A stretch of DNA of 33,106 bases, taken from assembly GCA_026713865.1 (NCBI GenBank), contig JAPONQ010000009.1, forward strand, positions 1-33,106. The letters run 5' to 3'. Each line of letters opens with the position of its first letter. The first letter of the stretch is position 1. Both the position numbers and the translations under genes were made by a program. Positions 1-8,460 of the stretch are shown piece after piece. Source of the DNA: Chloroflexota bacterium. Lineage in GTDB: Bacteria > Chloroflexota > Dehalococcoidia > UBA2979. The notes under the pieces were generated by a model. That model was not told where the DNA came from. It was given only the letters and a program-made list of their open reading frames with translations, and made no database searches.

Positions 1-184
1 GGGGGGCGCGGGGGGGGGGGGTGGTTGGGGGGGCGGGGGGGGGCGCGGCGGGGCCCGGGCTCGGGCGGCTGCTCTCCCTCTTGCGCCGCGAGCGTTACCT
101 CGGCAGGCTCCGGGATGCGAGTCAGGCGCGGGCGCGGGTGCGGGGCGAGCTCGACGCCGGGCGGCGCGCGGAGGGCGGCGGAGC
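1..184. other. G-rich window edge, no gene seen
   Basis: The first 60 bases are almost only G with a few C and T, a composition unlike the rest of the window. Open frames exist on both strands but are Arg/Gly/Ala-rich translations of GC-rich DNA with no recognisable domain. The only functional element I see is a GGAGGG run at 170-175, a ribosome binding site for the gene starting at 185. The G tract may be a contig-end sequencing artefact. Confidence 0.5.
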
Positions 185-505
185 GTGAGCACGAAGACGG
201 CTCCCGGCGAGGGCGCGGCCGCGGCGGCCTGCGCCGTCTGCGGCGCGGCCGAGCCGGATCCGCGGCGCATCGCCCTCTGCTACGGCTGCCGGCGCCCCTT
301 CCACCTCAACCCCGACTCGGGCCCCGGGAGGGACTGCGGCGACGTCTGGGCGGGGAGCTCGGCGGAGGAGGGCTTCACCGGCCTCGAGCTCCACTGCGCC
401 CCCTGCTTCGAGCAGCGCCGCCGCGAGGCGGCCTCCGCGCTCCCGTTCCCCCCGCCCGCTGCGGCCGCGCCGCCCGACCGGCCTGCGGGCGGAGGCGCGC
501 CGTGA
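185..505 (+). CDS. Small Cys-rich zinc-finger-like protein
   Basis: This 106-residue protein starts with GTG, 9 nt after GGAGGG. Residues about 16-75 carry a CxxC pair, a second CxxC pair followed by a conserved-looking FHLNP segment, an isolated Cys and a final CxxC (CAPC). That spacing resembles cross-brace (PHD/RING/treble-clef) zinc binding with two metal sites. The last 30 residues are a Pro/Ala-rich tail. The stop overlaps the GTG of the next gene (GTGA), so the two are translationally coupled. I do not recognise the family. Zinc binding is inferred from cysteine spacing, and no enzymatic role can be claimed. Confidence 0.6.
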   Translation: MSTKTAPGEGAAAAACAVCGAAEPDPRRIALCYGCRRPFHLNPDSGPGRDCGDVWAGSSAEEGFTGLELHCAPCFEQRRREAASALPFPPPAAAAPPDRPAGGGAP

Positions 506-795
506 GCGGCGAGCCCGCCCGCACGCCCCGCCGCCGCCGCGAGGCGCGCGCGGCCAGGAGCTCGCCGCCCCCCCCCGCTCCCACGCGGGGCGCGGGAGGC
601 TGGTCCAGCCGGGCGGTCGCGATGGCGCTCCTGATCGGCGCCTGGCTGGGGCGCCAGGCGGGCATCCTCCCGGAGGAGGCGGAGCGGATCCTCGATCTCG
701 CGATCGCGATCGGGATCGCCGCGCTGGTCGCCCTCGGCTACCGTCAGCGCGCGCGCTCGCGCCGCTCGCGCGGCGAGCGCTCGAGCCGGCGGTAG
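502..795 (+). CDS. Small membrane protein, hypothetical
   Basis: This 97-residue protein starts with a GTG that overlaps the stop of the zinc-finger gene (GTGA). It has a basic, Pro-rich N-terminus (about 1-40). A short hydrophobic segment (about 43-58, AVAMALLIGAWLG) and a clear membrane helix (about 68-84, LAIAIGIAALVALGY) follow, and it ends in an Arg/Ser-rich tail. The longer open frame upstream in the same phase is a shadow of the zinc-finger gene. Its last 52 bases overlap the 3' end of the opposite-strand acetyltransferase gene. The function is unknown; a one- or two-helix anchor protein is all that can be inferred. Confidence 0.5.
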   Translation: MSGEPARTPRRRREARAARSSPPPPAPTRGAGGWSSRAVAMALLIGAWLGRQAGILPEEAERILDLAIAIGIAALVALGYRQRARSRRSRGERSSRR

Positions 796-1271
796 AACCA
801 GCCGCAGCCCTCGGGGGAGGCCCCCTGCCCGCCTCCCCAGCCGGGCGGGGCGAGGGCGGGCGGCTCGGTGAGCGGCCGGTAGCCGGCGCGCAGCCAGAAG
901 TAGACGCCGCGCCCGTTGCCGCGGGGGACGCTCGCGTAGAGCTCCCGCACGCCGTCGCGCAGAAGCCGCCGCTCGCAGGCCACGACCGCCCGCAGCCCGA
1001 CGGCGCGGCCGCGGCGTGCGGGAGCGACGGCGACGGCGAGCACCGTGCGGGCCGCCGCGCCGGGCCCCGGCTTAAGGGCGAGCACGCCCGCGCTCTCGCC
1101 CCCCTCCTCGATCAGCAGCAGCGCGGCGTCTCCGGGGAAGGGCGGGAGCTCCCCGCCGTAGCCGCGCGCCACGCCGTCGGCGAGCGCGCGCCGGAGCGCG
1201 GGCTCAGGCGGCAGCGCGTCGACCGCCCGCAGCGAGACGCCCTGCGCTCGGGCCCAGGCGCCGGGGCTCAC
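744..1271 (-). CDS. GNAT-family N-acetyltransferase
   Basis: This 175-residue protein is predicted to transfer an acetyl group from acetyl-CoA to an unidentified amine. The core beta4-alpha3 region (TVLAVAVAPARRGRAVG, about residue 75-92) fits GNAT motif A, with an R-x-G-R-A-V-G pyrophosphate-binding loop. A typical motif B follows (YFWLRAGYRPL, about 130). The GTG start at 1271 overlaps the TGA of the DinG-type gene by 4 nt, so the frame's upstream extension, which lies inside that gene, is not part of it. Its 3' end overlaps the small membrane gene on the other strand by 52 bp. The substrate cannot be predicted. Confidence 0.75.
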   Translation of the reverse strand: MSPGAWARAQGVSLRAVDALPPEPALRRALADGVARGYGGELPPFPGDAALLLIEEGGESAGVLALKPGPGAAARTVLAVAVAPARRGRAVGLRAVVACERRLLRDGVRELYASVPRGNGRGVYFWLRAGYRPLTEPPALAPPGWGGGQGASPEGCGWFYRRLERSPRERRERAR

Positions 1272-4198
1272 CGGCGCAGCCACCCCGCCACCGCCTCGGC
1301 GACCGCCCCGGCCGGGAGCGCGCGCACCTCGCAGTCGGGGAGGGCGGCCAGGAAGGTGCTCCCGTAGCTGCGGCCGCCGAGGCGGGCGTCGAGCACCAGG
1401 AAGACCCCGCGCTCCCCCGGCCCGCGGATCAGGCGCCCGAAGCCCTGCCGGAAGCGCAGCACCGCCTGCGGGAGCGCGTACCCTGTGAAGGGTTCGTCGT
1501 ACTGCTCGGCGCGCCCGGCGTGCACCGGGTCGGTCGGGACGGGGAAGGGCAGGCGCGCCATCACCAGCAGCTGCAGGGCGTCGCCCTGCACGTCGACGCC
1601 CTCCCACAGCGCCGCCGTTCCCAGCACGAGCGTGCGCGGCTGCGAGCGCAGCTGCCGCAGCAGCTGCTCGGGCGATCCGTCGAGCCCCTGGGCGAGCACG
1701 GAGATGCCGGCCGCCGCGAGCAGGGGGCGGAGCGTCCGCGCCGCCGCGCGCAGCGCCGCGTGGGAGGTGAAGAGGGCGAGCGCGCGCCCGCCCGCGGCCT
1801 CCGCCGCCTCGGCGAGCACGGGCCAGGCCGCCTCTTGATAGCCGGGGGCGCCGGGCTCGGGGATCGACTCCACGTGCAGCGTCAGCACGGCGCGCCGGTA
1901 GTCGAAGGGAGAGGCGATGGCGAGCGTCTCGGGAGCGCTCTCCCAGGCGCCGCGGAGGCCGAGCCGGTGCGCCGAGAACGCGAAGGCGTCCGCTGACGCC
2001 ATCCCCCACTCCCCGGCGGCGGGGGCTGAGGCCCGCGCCGCCGGAGTCGCGAGCGTGGCGCTGGTCGCGACCACGCCGTCGCAGCCGTCGTAGAGGTCGC
2101 GCTCGAGCAGCTCCCCGACGTCGAGCGGGGCGAGCTCGAGCCGCATCTGGAGCGGGCGCGGCTCCCCCGGCCGATCCGGCGCCGCGATCCAGGTGACCGC
2201 GCCGGGCTCGGCCGAGAGCGCGGTGCGCGCCAGGGTCTCGCGGCGCTCACCGAGGGTCGCCGCCGAGCGCTCCAGCGCCTGGCGCATCCCCTCCCGGTCG
2301 GGGATCTCGCCCGGGGGGAGCTGCTCGAGCGCGAGCACCGCCTGGGAGAGGCGGCGGCCGACGACCGCGAGCGCGACGTCGAGGTCGAGCGCCGCCCCCT
2401 CCGCCTCCTCCCACGACGCCAGCCCGCGCCGGGCGGGCGTGATGGAGGCGACGAGCTCCGCGGAGACGCCCCCCGCGGCCGGCTCCGAGAAGGCGGCGAG
2501 GAAGGCCGCGAGCGCCGCGCCGAGCGGGGCGAGTTCGGCGGAGGCCTGCGCGCAGGCGCGCCGCAGGTCGCGCGCGACGCCCTCGAGCGAGGCCGCCGGC
2601 TGAAGCGGCCGGTCGCCCGGCGGCCTCACCGCGTGCTCGAGCGGCGCCGCGAGGGCCTGCGGGGAGCGCGGGTCGAGCAGGTCCCGGAGCTCGCCGAGCG
2701 TGAGGCGGGCGCCGTACTGCTGCGTCGCCCCCTCCTCCAGGCGGTGCGCCTCGTCGACGACGAGGCGGCCGTAAGACGGGATCACCTGCTCCCCCGCCCT
2801 CGCCGCGGCCAGCAGCAGCGCGTGGTTCACGACGACGGCGTGCGAGGCCTGCGCGCGCTGGCGGGCGCGCAGGAGGAAGCAACTCCCGTCGCGCACGTAG
2901 GCGCAGCGGCGCGAGAGGCAGTCGGCGCCCTCGCTTGCGAGCTGCCGCCAGCGGCGGCGATCGCCGCGGCGCAGCGCGAGCTCGGCGACATCACCCCGCT
3001 CCGTAGTGGGGAGCCAGCGGGCGACCTGCGAGAGGAAGCGCGCGTCCTCCTCCTCGAGCGGCGCCCCGGCCTCGAGCGCCTCCGCCCAGCGCTCCCGGCA
3101 GAGGTAGTTCGCCCGCCCCTTGAGCACCGTCCAGCGCAGCGGCCCCGCGCCCGCCTCGCCCGGCGCCTCCGCGTGCTCGACGAGGGCGGCGGCGCGCGGC
3201 AGCTCGCGCGCCGCGAGCTGCTCCTGGAGGTTGAGCGTGTGCGTCGAGATCACGACGCGCTCGCCGGAGCGGCGCGCCTGGGCGAGCGCCGGCACCAGGT
3301 AGGCGAGCGACTTCCCGGTCCCCGTGCCCGACTCCACCAGCAGGCGGCCGCCGGAGGCGAAGGCCTCGCGCACCGCCTCGGCCATCTGCTGCTGGCCCGC
3401 TCGCGGCTGGTAGCCCGGGAGCAGGCCGGGCGTGCGCCCGGCGAGCGCGAAGAGCTCCTCGAGCTCGCCCGCCCCCACGGGCTCCCACGAGGCGAGCGGC
3501 TCGAGCGGGGGCGCCGGGCGCTCGGCGCGCTCCGGGGCCCGCTGCGGGGCCGCCCCGCCGGCGGACTCCTCCCGGGCGCGCTCCGCCGCGGTCTCGAAGA
3601 GCCGACGCGCCGGCCATCCCGCGCGCTCCGCGAACCGCGCGAGGTCGCGAAGCAGCGGGCGCGGCAGCGCGTCGAGCTCGTCCAGGAGCTTCAGGAAGAC
3701 ATCGCGGGTCGCCTCGGCATCGGCCAGGGCGCGGTGCGGCCGGGCGTTGGAGACGCCGAAGTGCCGGGCGAGAGCGGCGAGCGAGAGGCGGGGACTCCCC
3801 GGCAGCAGCACGGCGGCGAGATCGTGCGTGTCGTGGACCTCGCCGGAGAGCTCGAGCCCGGCGGCGCGCAGGAAGCCCAGGTCGAAGCCGACGCTCTGGC
3901 CGACGATCGGGAGCCCCCCGCAGAAGGCGCGGAGCTCCTCCATCACCGCCCCGGCCTCGGGCGCGCCCGAGACGTCGGCGTCGGCGATGCCGGTCAGCTC
4001 GCGGATCTCGTCGGGGATGGGGCGGCCGGGGTCGACGAGGCGCTCGAAGGAGTCGGCGCGGCCCCCGCGGTCGAAGCGCGTCGCCCCGACCTCGATGATG
4101 CGATCGGTGGCGGCGTCGAAGCCGGTCGTCTCGAGGTCGACGGCGACGAAGGCCGGCCCGTCGCGCGCGCCGCGGTCCCGTGCGGGCGCCGCCCCCAT
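1268..4198 (-). CDS. dinG: DinG-type ATP-dependent helicase with N-terminal 3'-5' exonuclease domain
   Basis: This 976-residue fusion has an N-terminal DEDDh exonuclease like the DNA polymerase III epsilon subunit (about 17-185; FVAVDLETTGFD at the start) joined to an XPD/DinG superfamily 2 helicase. Walker A (SGTGTGKS) lies near residue 287 and the DEAH box (VVDEAHRLEE) near 478. Four cysteines lie between them: one in NYLCRERW near 366 and three in CLSRRCAYVRDGSC near 424-437, as expected for a 4Fe-4S cluster. The C-terminal helicase motifs (ALWEGVDVQG, then QGFGRLIRG) are present. The length fits the Gram-positive DinG type. The family unwinds structured or R-loop DNA in repair; whether the exonuclease is active is not shown. 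The ATG directly follows the TAG of the PHP gene. Confidence 0.9.
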   Translation of the reverse strand: MGAAPARDRGARDGPAFVAVDLETTGFDAATDRIIEVGATRFDRGGRADSFERLVDPGRPIPDEIRELTGIADADVSGAPEAGAVMEELRAFCGGLPIVGQSVGFDLGFLRAAGLELSGEVHDTHDLAAVLLPGSPRLSLAALARHFGVSNARPHRALADAEATRDVFLKLLDELDALPRPLLRDLARFAERAGWPARRLFETAAERAREESAGGAAPQRAPERAERPAPPLEPLASWEPVGAGELEELFALAGRTPGLLPGYQPRAGQQQMAEAVREAFASGGRLLVESGTGTGKSLAYLVPALAQARRSGERVVISTHTLNLQEQLAARELPRAAALVEHAEAPGEAGAGPLRWTVLKGRANYLCRERWAEALEAGAPLEEEDARFLSQVARWLPTTERGDVAELALRRGDRRRWRQLASEGADCLSRRCAYVRDGSCFLLRARQRAQASHAVVVNHALLLAAARAGEQVIPSYGRLVVDEAHRLEEGATQQYGARLTLGELRDLLDPRSPQALAAPLEHAVRPPGDRPLQPAASLEGVARDLRRACAQASAELAPLGAALAAFLAAFSEPAAGGVSAELVASITPARRGLASWEEAEGAALDLDVALAVVGRRLSQAVLALEQLPPGEIPDREGMRQALERSAATLGERRETLARTALSAEPGAVTWIAAPDRPGEPRPLQMRLELAPLDVGELLERDLYDGCDGVVATSATLATPAARASAPAAGEWGMASADAFAFSAHRLGLRGAWESAPETLAIASPFDYRRAVLTLHVESIPEPGAPGYQEAAWPVLAEAAEAAGGRALALFTSHAALRAAARTLRPLLAAAGISVLAQGLDGSPEQLLRQLRSQPRTLVLGTAALWEGVDVQGDALQLLVMARLPFPVPTDPVHAGRAEQYDEPFTGYALPQAVLRFRQGFGRLIRGPGERGVFLVLDARLGGRSYGSTFLAALPDCEVRALPAGAVAEAVAGWLRR

Positions 4199-4990
4199 CT
4201 ATCCGCTCGCGGCTTCCGCGTCCTCCGCCTCCCGCGCGGCCTCGATGCTTCCCGGCTCGAAGCGCACGAGGCGCCCCGATCCGGTGCGGTGCACCGCGTG
4301 GAAGCGGCCGGCGCGCAGCTCCTCGAGCAGCGCGGCGGAGTCCGCGACCGCGCGCTCGAAGCCGGTCGCGAAGTAGCCGATGCCGGAGTCGGAGTGCGCG
4401 TCGCTGCCGCCGGTGCCCGGGACGCCGAGGACGCGCGCGACCTCCGCCGCGAAGTAGTTCTCGCGCGGGGTGTTGCAGGCGTTGGCGATCTCGATGGCGT
4501 CGACGAGCTGGAAGACGGGGAGCTCGGCCGCCTGCTCGGGCGTGAGCGCGAAGGGCGGCCCGCCCGTGCGCATCGCGGTGACCGGGTCGAAGACGTGGCG
4601 GAAGGGGTGCGCCACGATCAAGAAGCCGCCGACGCGGTCGGCGGCCGCGCGCAGCCGCTCGGCGCGGTGGATGCCGCTCTCGTAGGCCTCCAGGCCGACG
4701 GCGAGGATGTGGCCGAGATCGGTCGAGACCTCCATCCCGAAGTTGGCGAAGAAGCCGGGGTGCCGCTCCCGGTACTCCGCCTGGCGGTGGCGCTCCCAGA
4801 CCTGGTCGTGCTCGCTGATGTTGATGCCGGTGAGCCCGTTGCTGCGGGCGAGCTCCGGCAGCTCGTCGGGGTCGAGCATCGAGTCGGAGGAGGCCCCCCG
4901 GCTGTGGAGGTGCATGTCCACCACGGCTGCATCGAGACCGTCGCGGAGGGAGAGGCGTCGAGGGGAAGCGTCCGTGGAAGCTGTGGCCAC
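4199..4990 (-). CDS. PHP-domain metal-dependent phosphoesterase
   Basis: This 263-residue PHP (polymerase and histidinol phosphatase) domain protein carries HLHS at about 27-30, SEHDQ near 61, VAHPFRH near 123 and GGSDAHS near 195. Together these are the His/Asp ligands of the trinuclear metal site. Related stand-alone PHP proteins hydrolyse phosphoesters such as nucleoside 3',5'-bisphosphates or oligonucleotide ends; the substrate here is unknown. I chose the GTG at 4990 because the upstream extension to 5284 is low-complexity and overlaps the opposite-strand DUF1330-like gene. No good Shine-Dalgarno precedes it. It heads a unidirectional run with dinG and the acetyltransferase, which suggests a nucleic-acid maintenance role. 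Confidence 0.85.
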   Translation of the reverse strand: MATASTDASPRRLSLRDGLDAAVVDMHLHSRGASSDSMLDPDELPELARSNGLTGINISEHDQVWERHRQAEYRERHPGFFANFGMEVSTDLGHILAVGLEAYESGIHRAERLRAAADRVGGFLIVAHPFRHVFDPVTAMRTGGPPFALTPEQAAELPVFQLVDAIEIANACNTPRENYFAAEVARVLGVPGTGGSDAHSDSGIGYFATGFERAVADSAALLEELRAGRFHAVHRTGSGRLVRFEPGSIEAAREAEDAEAASG

Positions 4991-5097
4991 GTCCCGAGGA
5001 TACGGAACGCCGGGAGCGCGGGCCAGCAGTCCGGGCGTGCGCGTCGCCCAGAGGGCCCCGGAGCCCGGCGGGCCCGCAGGCGCCGGCGCTCTCCCGC

Positions 5098-5103
5098 TAT
5101 GCT
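5098..5103 (+). promoter_or_regulatory. Possible -10 box (TATGCT)
   Basis: TATGCT lies in the 201-bp gap between the divergent PHP and DUF1330-like genes, 89 bp before the ATG at 5192. The same hexamer precedes the cupin gene at 8044. No convincing -35 is visible 16-18 bp upstream, so this is a weak call. Confidence 0.25.
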
Positions 5104-5191
5104 GATGAGGGCGCGCCGGGATGCGGGGGCGGCGCCGGCGTCGCCCTGCTGTGACGCGGGCCGATGCCCGGGACGCGAGGGGGAGGGTGCC

Positions 5192-5479
5192 ATGGCGACG
5201 TACGTCATCGTCGATGTCGAGATCACCGATGCGGTCCTCCACCGGCAGTTCATGGAGCGCGTGACCGGCACGGTCGAGTCGCACGGGGGCCGCTTCGTCG
5301 TGCGCGGCGATGCGATCCGGGTGGTAGAGGGCGGCTGGTCGCCCAAGCGCCTCGCCGTCCTCGAGTTCCCCGACGCCGGGCAGGTCGACAGATGGCTCGG
5401 CTCGCCCGGGTACACGGCGCTGGACGACCTCCGCTCGCGTTCCTCCCGCATCAACATGGTGGTGGTCGAAGGCTCGTAG
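5192..5479 (+). CDS. DUF1330-like small ferredoxin-fold protein
   Basis: This 95-residue protein begins MATYVIVDVEITD and contains GGRFVVRG and the segment LAVLEFPDAGQVDRWLGSP. These are the hallmarks of the DUF1330 family, a dimeric alpha/beta-barrel fold related to monooxygenases. The ATG at 5192 follows an excellent ribosome binding site (GAGGGGGAGGG, 5177-5187). The gene precedes a TPP-dependent enzyme by 55 bp and the two may be co-transcribed. The molecular function of the family is not established. Confidence 0.85.
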   Translation: MATYVIVDVEITDAVLHRQFMERVTGTVESHGGRFVVRGDAIRVVEGGWSPKRLAVLEFPDAGQVDRWLGSPGYTALDDLRSRSSRINMVVVEGS

Positions 5480-5534
5480 CCGGGCCCGGCTCAGGCCGCC
5501 TCAGGCCCCGGCCGGCGCGTGGAGGTTCAGGGCA

Positions 5535-7223
5535 GTGGTCGAGCTCACAGGCGGCGAGGCTCTCGCCAGGTCGCTCGTCCGGGAAGGCGTCGAGGTCGTC
5601 TTCGGGATCCCGGGGATCCAGACCTACGGGATCGTGGCCGCGCTCAGGGACGAGCCGGGGATCCGCCTGGTCTCGACCCGCCACGAGCAGGCCACGACGT
5701 ACATGGCCGACGGCTACGCCCGCGCCTCCGGGAAGCCGGGCGTGGCGCTCGTGGTGCCGGGGGTGGGCCTGTACAACGCCGCCTCCGGGCTGGCCACCGC
5801 CTACGCCCGATCCTCCCCCGTGCTCGTCATAGCCGGCCAGGTGCCGCGCGGCGCTATCGGCAAGAACGCCGGCGCGGTGCACGAGGTGCTGGATCAGGCC
5901 GACACCGTGCGTTCGGTCACCAAGTGGCGGCGCGCGGCGATGAGGCCCCGGGAGATCCCCGCCGCCGTCACCGAGGCCTTCCGGCAGATGCGCAGCGGTC
6001 GGCCGCGCCCCGTGCTCATCGAGGTGCCGCCGGAGGCCGGCGTGGAGCGGGAGGAGGTGGAGCTCTGGGATCCGGCGCCCGTCTCGCCGGTCGTGCCGAG
6101 CCCGCAGCAGCTGCGGGAGGCGGCCCGCGTGATCTCGGGGGCGCGCCTGCCGGTGATCTACGCCGGCGGGGGCGTGGCCCGGTCGGACGCGGAGGCCGCC
6201 CTGGTCAGGCTGGCCGAGGCGACCAACATCCCCGTCGTCACCTCGAGCGGCGGCAAGGGGACGATCCCGGACGGCCATCCGCTCTCGTACGGCTCGTGCT
6301 TCAGCCCCCGCGGCGAGCGGCAGGAGATGAACCAGCTGTTCGAGGTGATGCAGTCCGCCGACGTCGTGGTGGGGATCGGCGCGCGCTTCTCGCTGGGCAA
6401 TCCGGCGGGCAACGCCTCGACGCTCGTGAACGTGAACGTGGACGACTCCGAGCTCATGCGCATCCAGTCGAACACGATCCCGCTCCACGGCGACGCCCGG
6501 GCGACGATCGAGGCGCTGCTCCCCTACCTGGAGGAGGCCGGGGCCGGGGATCGCCCCTCGCCCGAGGAGGCCGTCCGCGCCGCGCGCAGCCTGATCGCCT
6601 ACTACGACATCAGGCTCCGGGAGCCGCAGTTCCCGGTGCTGGAGGCGATCCAGGGCAGCATCCCCGAGGAGGCCTTCATCGTCTGGGACGTGACGCAGTT
6701 CGGCTACTACGCCCGCACGCACTACCGCGTGAACCACCCGAAGACGTACATCGACTCCGGGTACCAGTTCAACGTCGGCTACTCGTTCCCGACGGCGCTG
6801 GGCGCGAAGGTGGCCAGGCCCGACCGCCCGGTGGTGTGCATGGTCGGCGACGGGGGGTTCCTCTTCAACGCGTCGGAGCTCGCCACCGCCGTCCAGCACG
6901 GCATCAACGTCACAACGGTCGTCTTCCGGAACGACTCCTACGGCAACGTCGCCCGCGATCTCGACGTGGCGTTCGGCGGGGCCTACGGGACCGACCTGCA
7001 CAACCCCGACCTGGTGAAGTTCGCCGAGGCGTTCGGGGCCATAGGCATGCGGGCCGACGATCCGATGGAGCTGGCGACCCTCCTTCCGGCCGCGCTGGAG
7101 CAGGACGCGCCCGTCGTCATCGACGTGCCGTTCGGGGACATGCCGATCCCGCGCGCCCCCCAGTTCGCGCCCGTCTATAACCTCCCGTGGACGCAGCCCC
7201 AGGACGGCCTGATCGCGCCCTGA
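5535..7223 (+). CDS. Thiamine-pyrophosphate-dependent enzyme, acetolactate synthase large-subunit-like
   Basis: This 562-residue protein has the three-domain layout of the acetohydroxyacid synthase/benzoylformate decarboxylase superfamily. The N-terminal PYR domain carries the cofactor-activating Glu51 (TRHEQATTYMADGYAR). A central Rossmann-like domain follows (about 190-330). The C-terminal PP domain has the TPP/Mg motif GDGGFLFN starting near 438 and ending with FRNDSYGN near 465. GTG is the start, 8 nt after GGAGGT (5521-5526). No regulatory small subunit (ilvN) is next to it, so it may be a catabolic or decarboxylating homologue rather than the biosynthetic enzyme. The exact keto-acid substrate cannot be read from the sequence. 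Confidence 0.85.
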   Translation: MVELTGGEALARSLVREGVEVVFGIPGIQTYGIVAALRDEPGIRLVSTRHEQATTYMADGYARASGKPGVALVVPGVGLYNAASGLATAYARSSPVLVIAGQVPRGAIGKNAGAVHEVLDQADTVRSVTKWRRAAMRPREIPAAVTEAFRQMRSGRPRPVLIEVPPEAGVEREEVELWDPAPVSPVVPSPQQLREAARVISGARLPVIYAGGGVARSDAEAALVRLAEATNIPVVTSSGGKGTIPDGHPLSYGSCFSPRGERQEMNQLFEVMQSADVVVGIGARFSLGNPAGNASTLVNVNVDDSELMRIQSNTIPLHGDARATIEALLPYLEEAGAGDRPSPEEAVRAARSLIAYYDIRLREPQFPVLEAIQGSIPEEAFIVWDVTQFGYYARTHYRVNHPKTYIDSGYQFNVGYSFPTALGAKVARPDRPVVCMVGDGGFLFNASELATAVQHGINVTTVVFRNDSYGNVARDLDVAFGGAYGTDLHNPDLVKFAEAFGAIGMRADDPMELATLLPAALEQDAPVVIDVPFGDMPIPRAPQFAPVYNLPWTQPQDGLIAP

Positions 7224-7262
7224 GCGGACCCGGCATCCAGGGCCGCGGCGCCGGAGCGGGGC

Positions 7263-7283
7263 GGTCGCCCGTGTCGGGCGATC
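7263..7283. terminator. Short hairpin between convergent genes
   Basis: TCGCCCG (7265-7271) and CGGGCGA (7275-7281) form a perfect 7-bp stem with a 3-nt loop, extendable by one G-T and one G-C pair. It fills the gap between the convergent TPP-enzyme and HAD-hydrolase genes and touches the HAD stop codon. There is no T tract, so intrinsic termination is only plausible. Confidence 0.4.
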
Positions 7284-8001
7284 ACTCCCTCCCCGCGAGC
7301 AGCGCGGGGAGCTCGGCCAGGGGCGCGACGGCGCCGGCCCCGGGAGGCGCCTCCCCGGAGCCGACGAGCACGGCGCGTGCCCCGACGCTGCGGGCGGCGG
7401 CGACGAACTCCGGCTTGTCGTCGAGCACGAGGGCCCGGGCGGGGTCGACCCCGGCCACGACGAAGGCGCGCGCGTAGTAGGCGGCGGCCGGCTTCAGGGC
7501 GTTGACCAGGTCGGGACCGAAGAGGATCCCGAACCGCCCGGAGAGCCCCATCGCCCGGAGGTAGCCCTCCATCTCCCAGGAGGGCTGATTGGAGGCGGTG
7601 TGCAGGGTGTAGCCGGCCGCGGCGAGCGCGTCGACCGCCTCCGCGGTCCAGGGGTGCGCCACCTGCGCATTGCTGGTTATGTAGAGAACGGCCTCGCGCG
7701 CCAGGGCGGCGCACTCTGCGCCGGCGGGCGCCGTGATGCCCACGTGGTCGCACATCGCGGTGAGCCACGCCCGCTCGTAGGCGAGCGCGCCCTCCACGTA
7801 GCGGTCGGGGATCGCCATCACGGCGGCGTAGGCCTCGAAGATCGGATCGAACATGACGCGGTTCGCCTCGCTCCAGGCGCGAGGCTCGCCGCCGAGACGC
7901 GGCGAGAAGAACTCGCCCACGAGGCGGCGCCACTCGGGCCCCTTGCGGGCGTTGTCGCTGAGGACGCCGCCGTCGTCGAGGAAGAGCGTGAGGTCGGGCA
8001 T
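7282..8001 (-). CDS. HAD-superfamily hydrolase
   Basis: This 239-residue haloacid dehalogenase-like hydrolase starts PDLTLFLDDGGVLSD. The nucleophile is Asp9, and the D+2 position is Gly, as in the known DxGGVL subgroup. Motif II is TASNQ (about 142-146), the motif III Lys lies in ALKPAAAYY (about 178), and motif IV is LVLDDKPE. An alpha-helical cap lies between motifs I and II. Because the general acid/base Asp is replaced, activity as a classical phosphatase is uncertain. The start at 8001 was chosen because the frame upstream runs into the divergent cupin gene. Confidence 0.8.
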   Translation of the reverse strand: MPDLTLFLDDGGVLSDNARKGPEWRRLVGEFFSPRLGGEPRAWSEANRVMFDPIFEAYAAVMAIPDRYVEGALAYERAWLTAMCDHVGITAPAGAECAALAREAVLYITSNAQVAHPWTAEAVDALAAAGYTLHTASNQPSWEMEGYLRAMGLSGRFGILFGPDLVNALKPAAAYYARAFVVAGVDPARALVLDDKPEFVAAARSVGARAVLVGSGEAPPGAGAVAPLAELPALLAGRE

Positions 8002-8043
8002 GCCGCGATCGTGGAGCCGGGCGCGGGGAGGGGCAACCGCCGC

Positions 8044-8049
8044 TATGCT
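8044..8049 (+). promoter_or_regulatory. Possible -10 box (TATGCT) for the cupin gene
   Basis: TATGCT lies 25 bp before the cupin ATG at 8075, leaving room for a start near 8056 and the ribosome binding site GGGAAGGGGG (8061-8070). The -35 region is GC-rich and unconvincing. The gap between the divergent HAD and cupin genes is only 73 bp. Confidence 0.3.
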
Positions 8050-8074
8050 GCGCCGCGCGCGGGAAGGGGGCGGG

Positions 8075-8449
8075 ATGGCAGTTCGGATCCTGAAGTCGGA
8101 CGACGGGGAGACGGTCGAGCGCACGGACGCACCGATCTTCGAGGGCGGCCGCGTCTGGGGGCGCTCGCTGACGGGCCCCCACCCGGGGCACCTGAGCGTG
8201 CAGGTCGTGCAGTTCGGGGCCGGCGCGCGCGCCGGCTGGCACCGGCACACCAGCGATCAGGTGCTCTACGTCGTCGCGGGCATCGGCAAGGTGGGGGACC
8301 GGGAGGGCGAGCACGTGCTGAGCGCGGGCGACTGCGTGGTGGTCCCGGCGGGGGAGGATCACTGGCACGGCGCGCACGACACCGGCTCGCCGATGTCGCA
8401 CCTCTCGATCATGCGGGACGGGTCGGAGACGACCGTCCTCGACTCGTAG
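8075..8449 (+). CDS. Single-domain cupin protein
   Basis: This 124-residue beta-barrel protein has cupin motif 1, HRHTSDQVLYVVAGIG (about 60-75), giving two His and possibly Gln/Asp ligands. Motif 2 is AGDCVVVPAGEDHWHGA (about 90-106). A metal-dependent dioxygenase, isomerase or ligand-sensing role is possible, and the sequence does not discriminate. The start is supported by a strong purine-rich ribosome binding site. Confidence 0.8.
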   Translation: MAVRILKSDDGETVERTDAPIFEGGRVWGRSLTGPHPGHLSVQVVQFGAGARAGWHRHTSDQVLYVVAGIGKVGDREGEHVLSAGDCVVVPAGEDHWHGAHDTGSPMSHLSIMRDGSETTVLDS

Positions 8450-8460
8450 GGCCGGGGGCG

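Noticed and set aside
1-50. G-run as a G-quadruplex regulatory element
   Set aside because: It lies at the extreme edge, is abnormal compared with the rest of the window and could be a sequencing artefact; no gene relation can be shown.
2633-5479. 948-residue plus-strand open frame
   Set aside because: Antisense shadow of the DinG-type and PHP genes; only its last 95 residues (from 5192) are a real gene with its own ribosome binding site.
5451-7001. 516-residue minus-strand open frame
   Set aside because: Antisense of the TPP enzyme, which carries clear catalytic and cofactor motifs on the plus strand.
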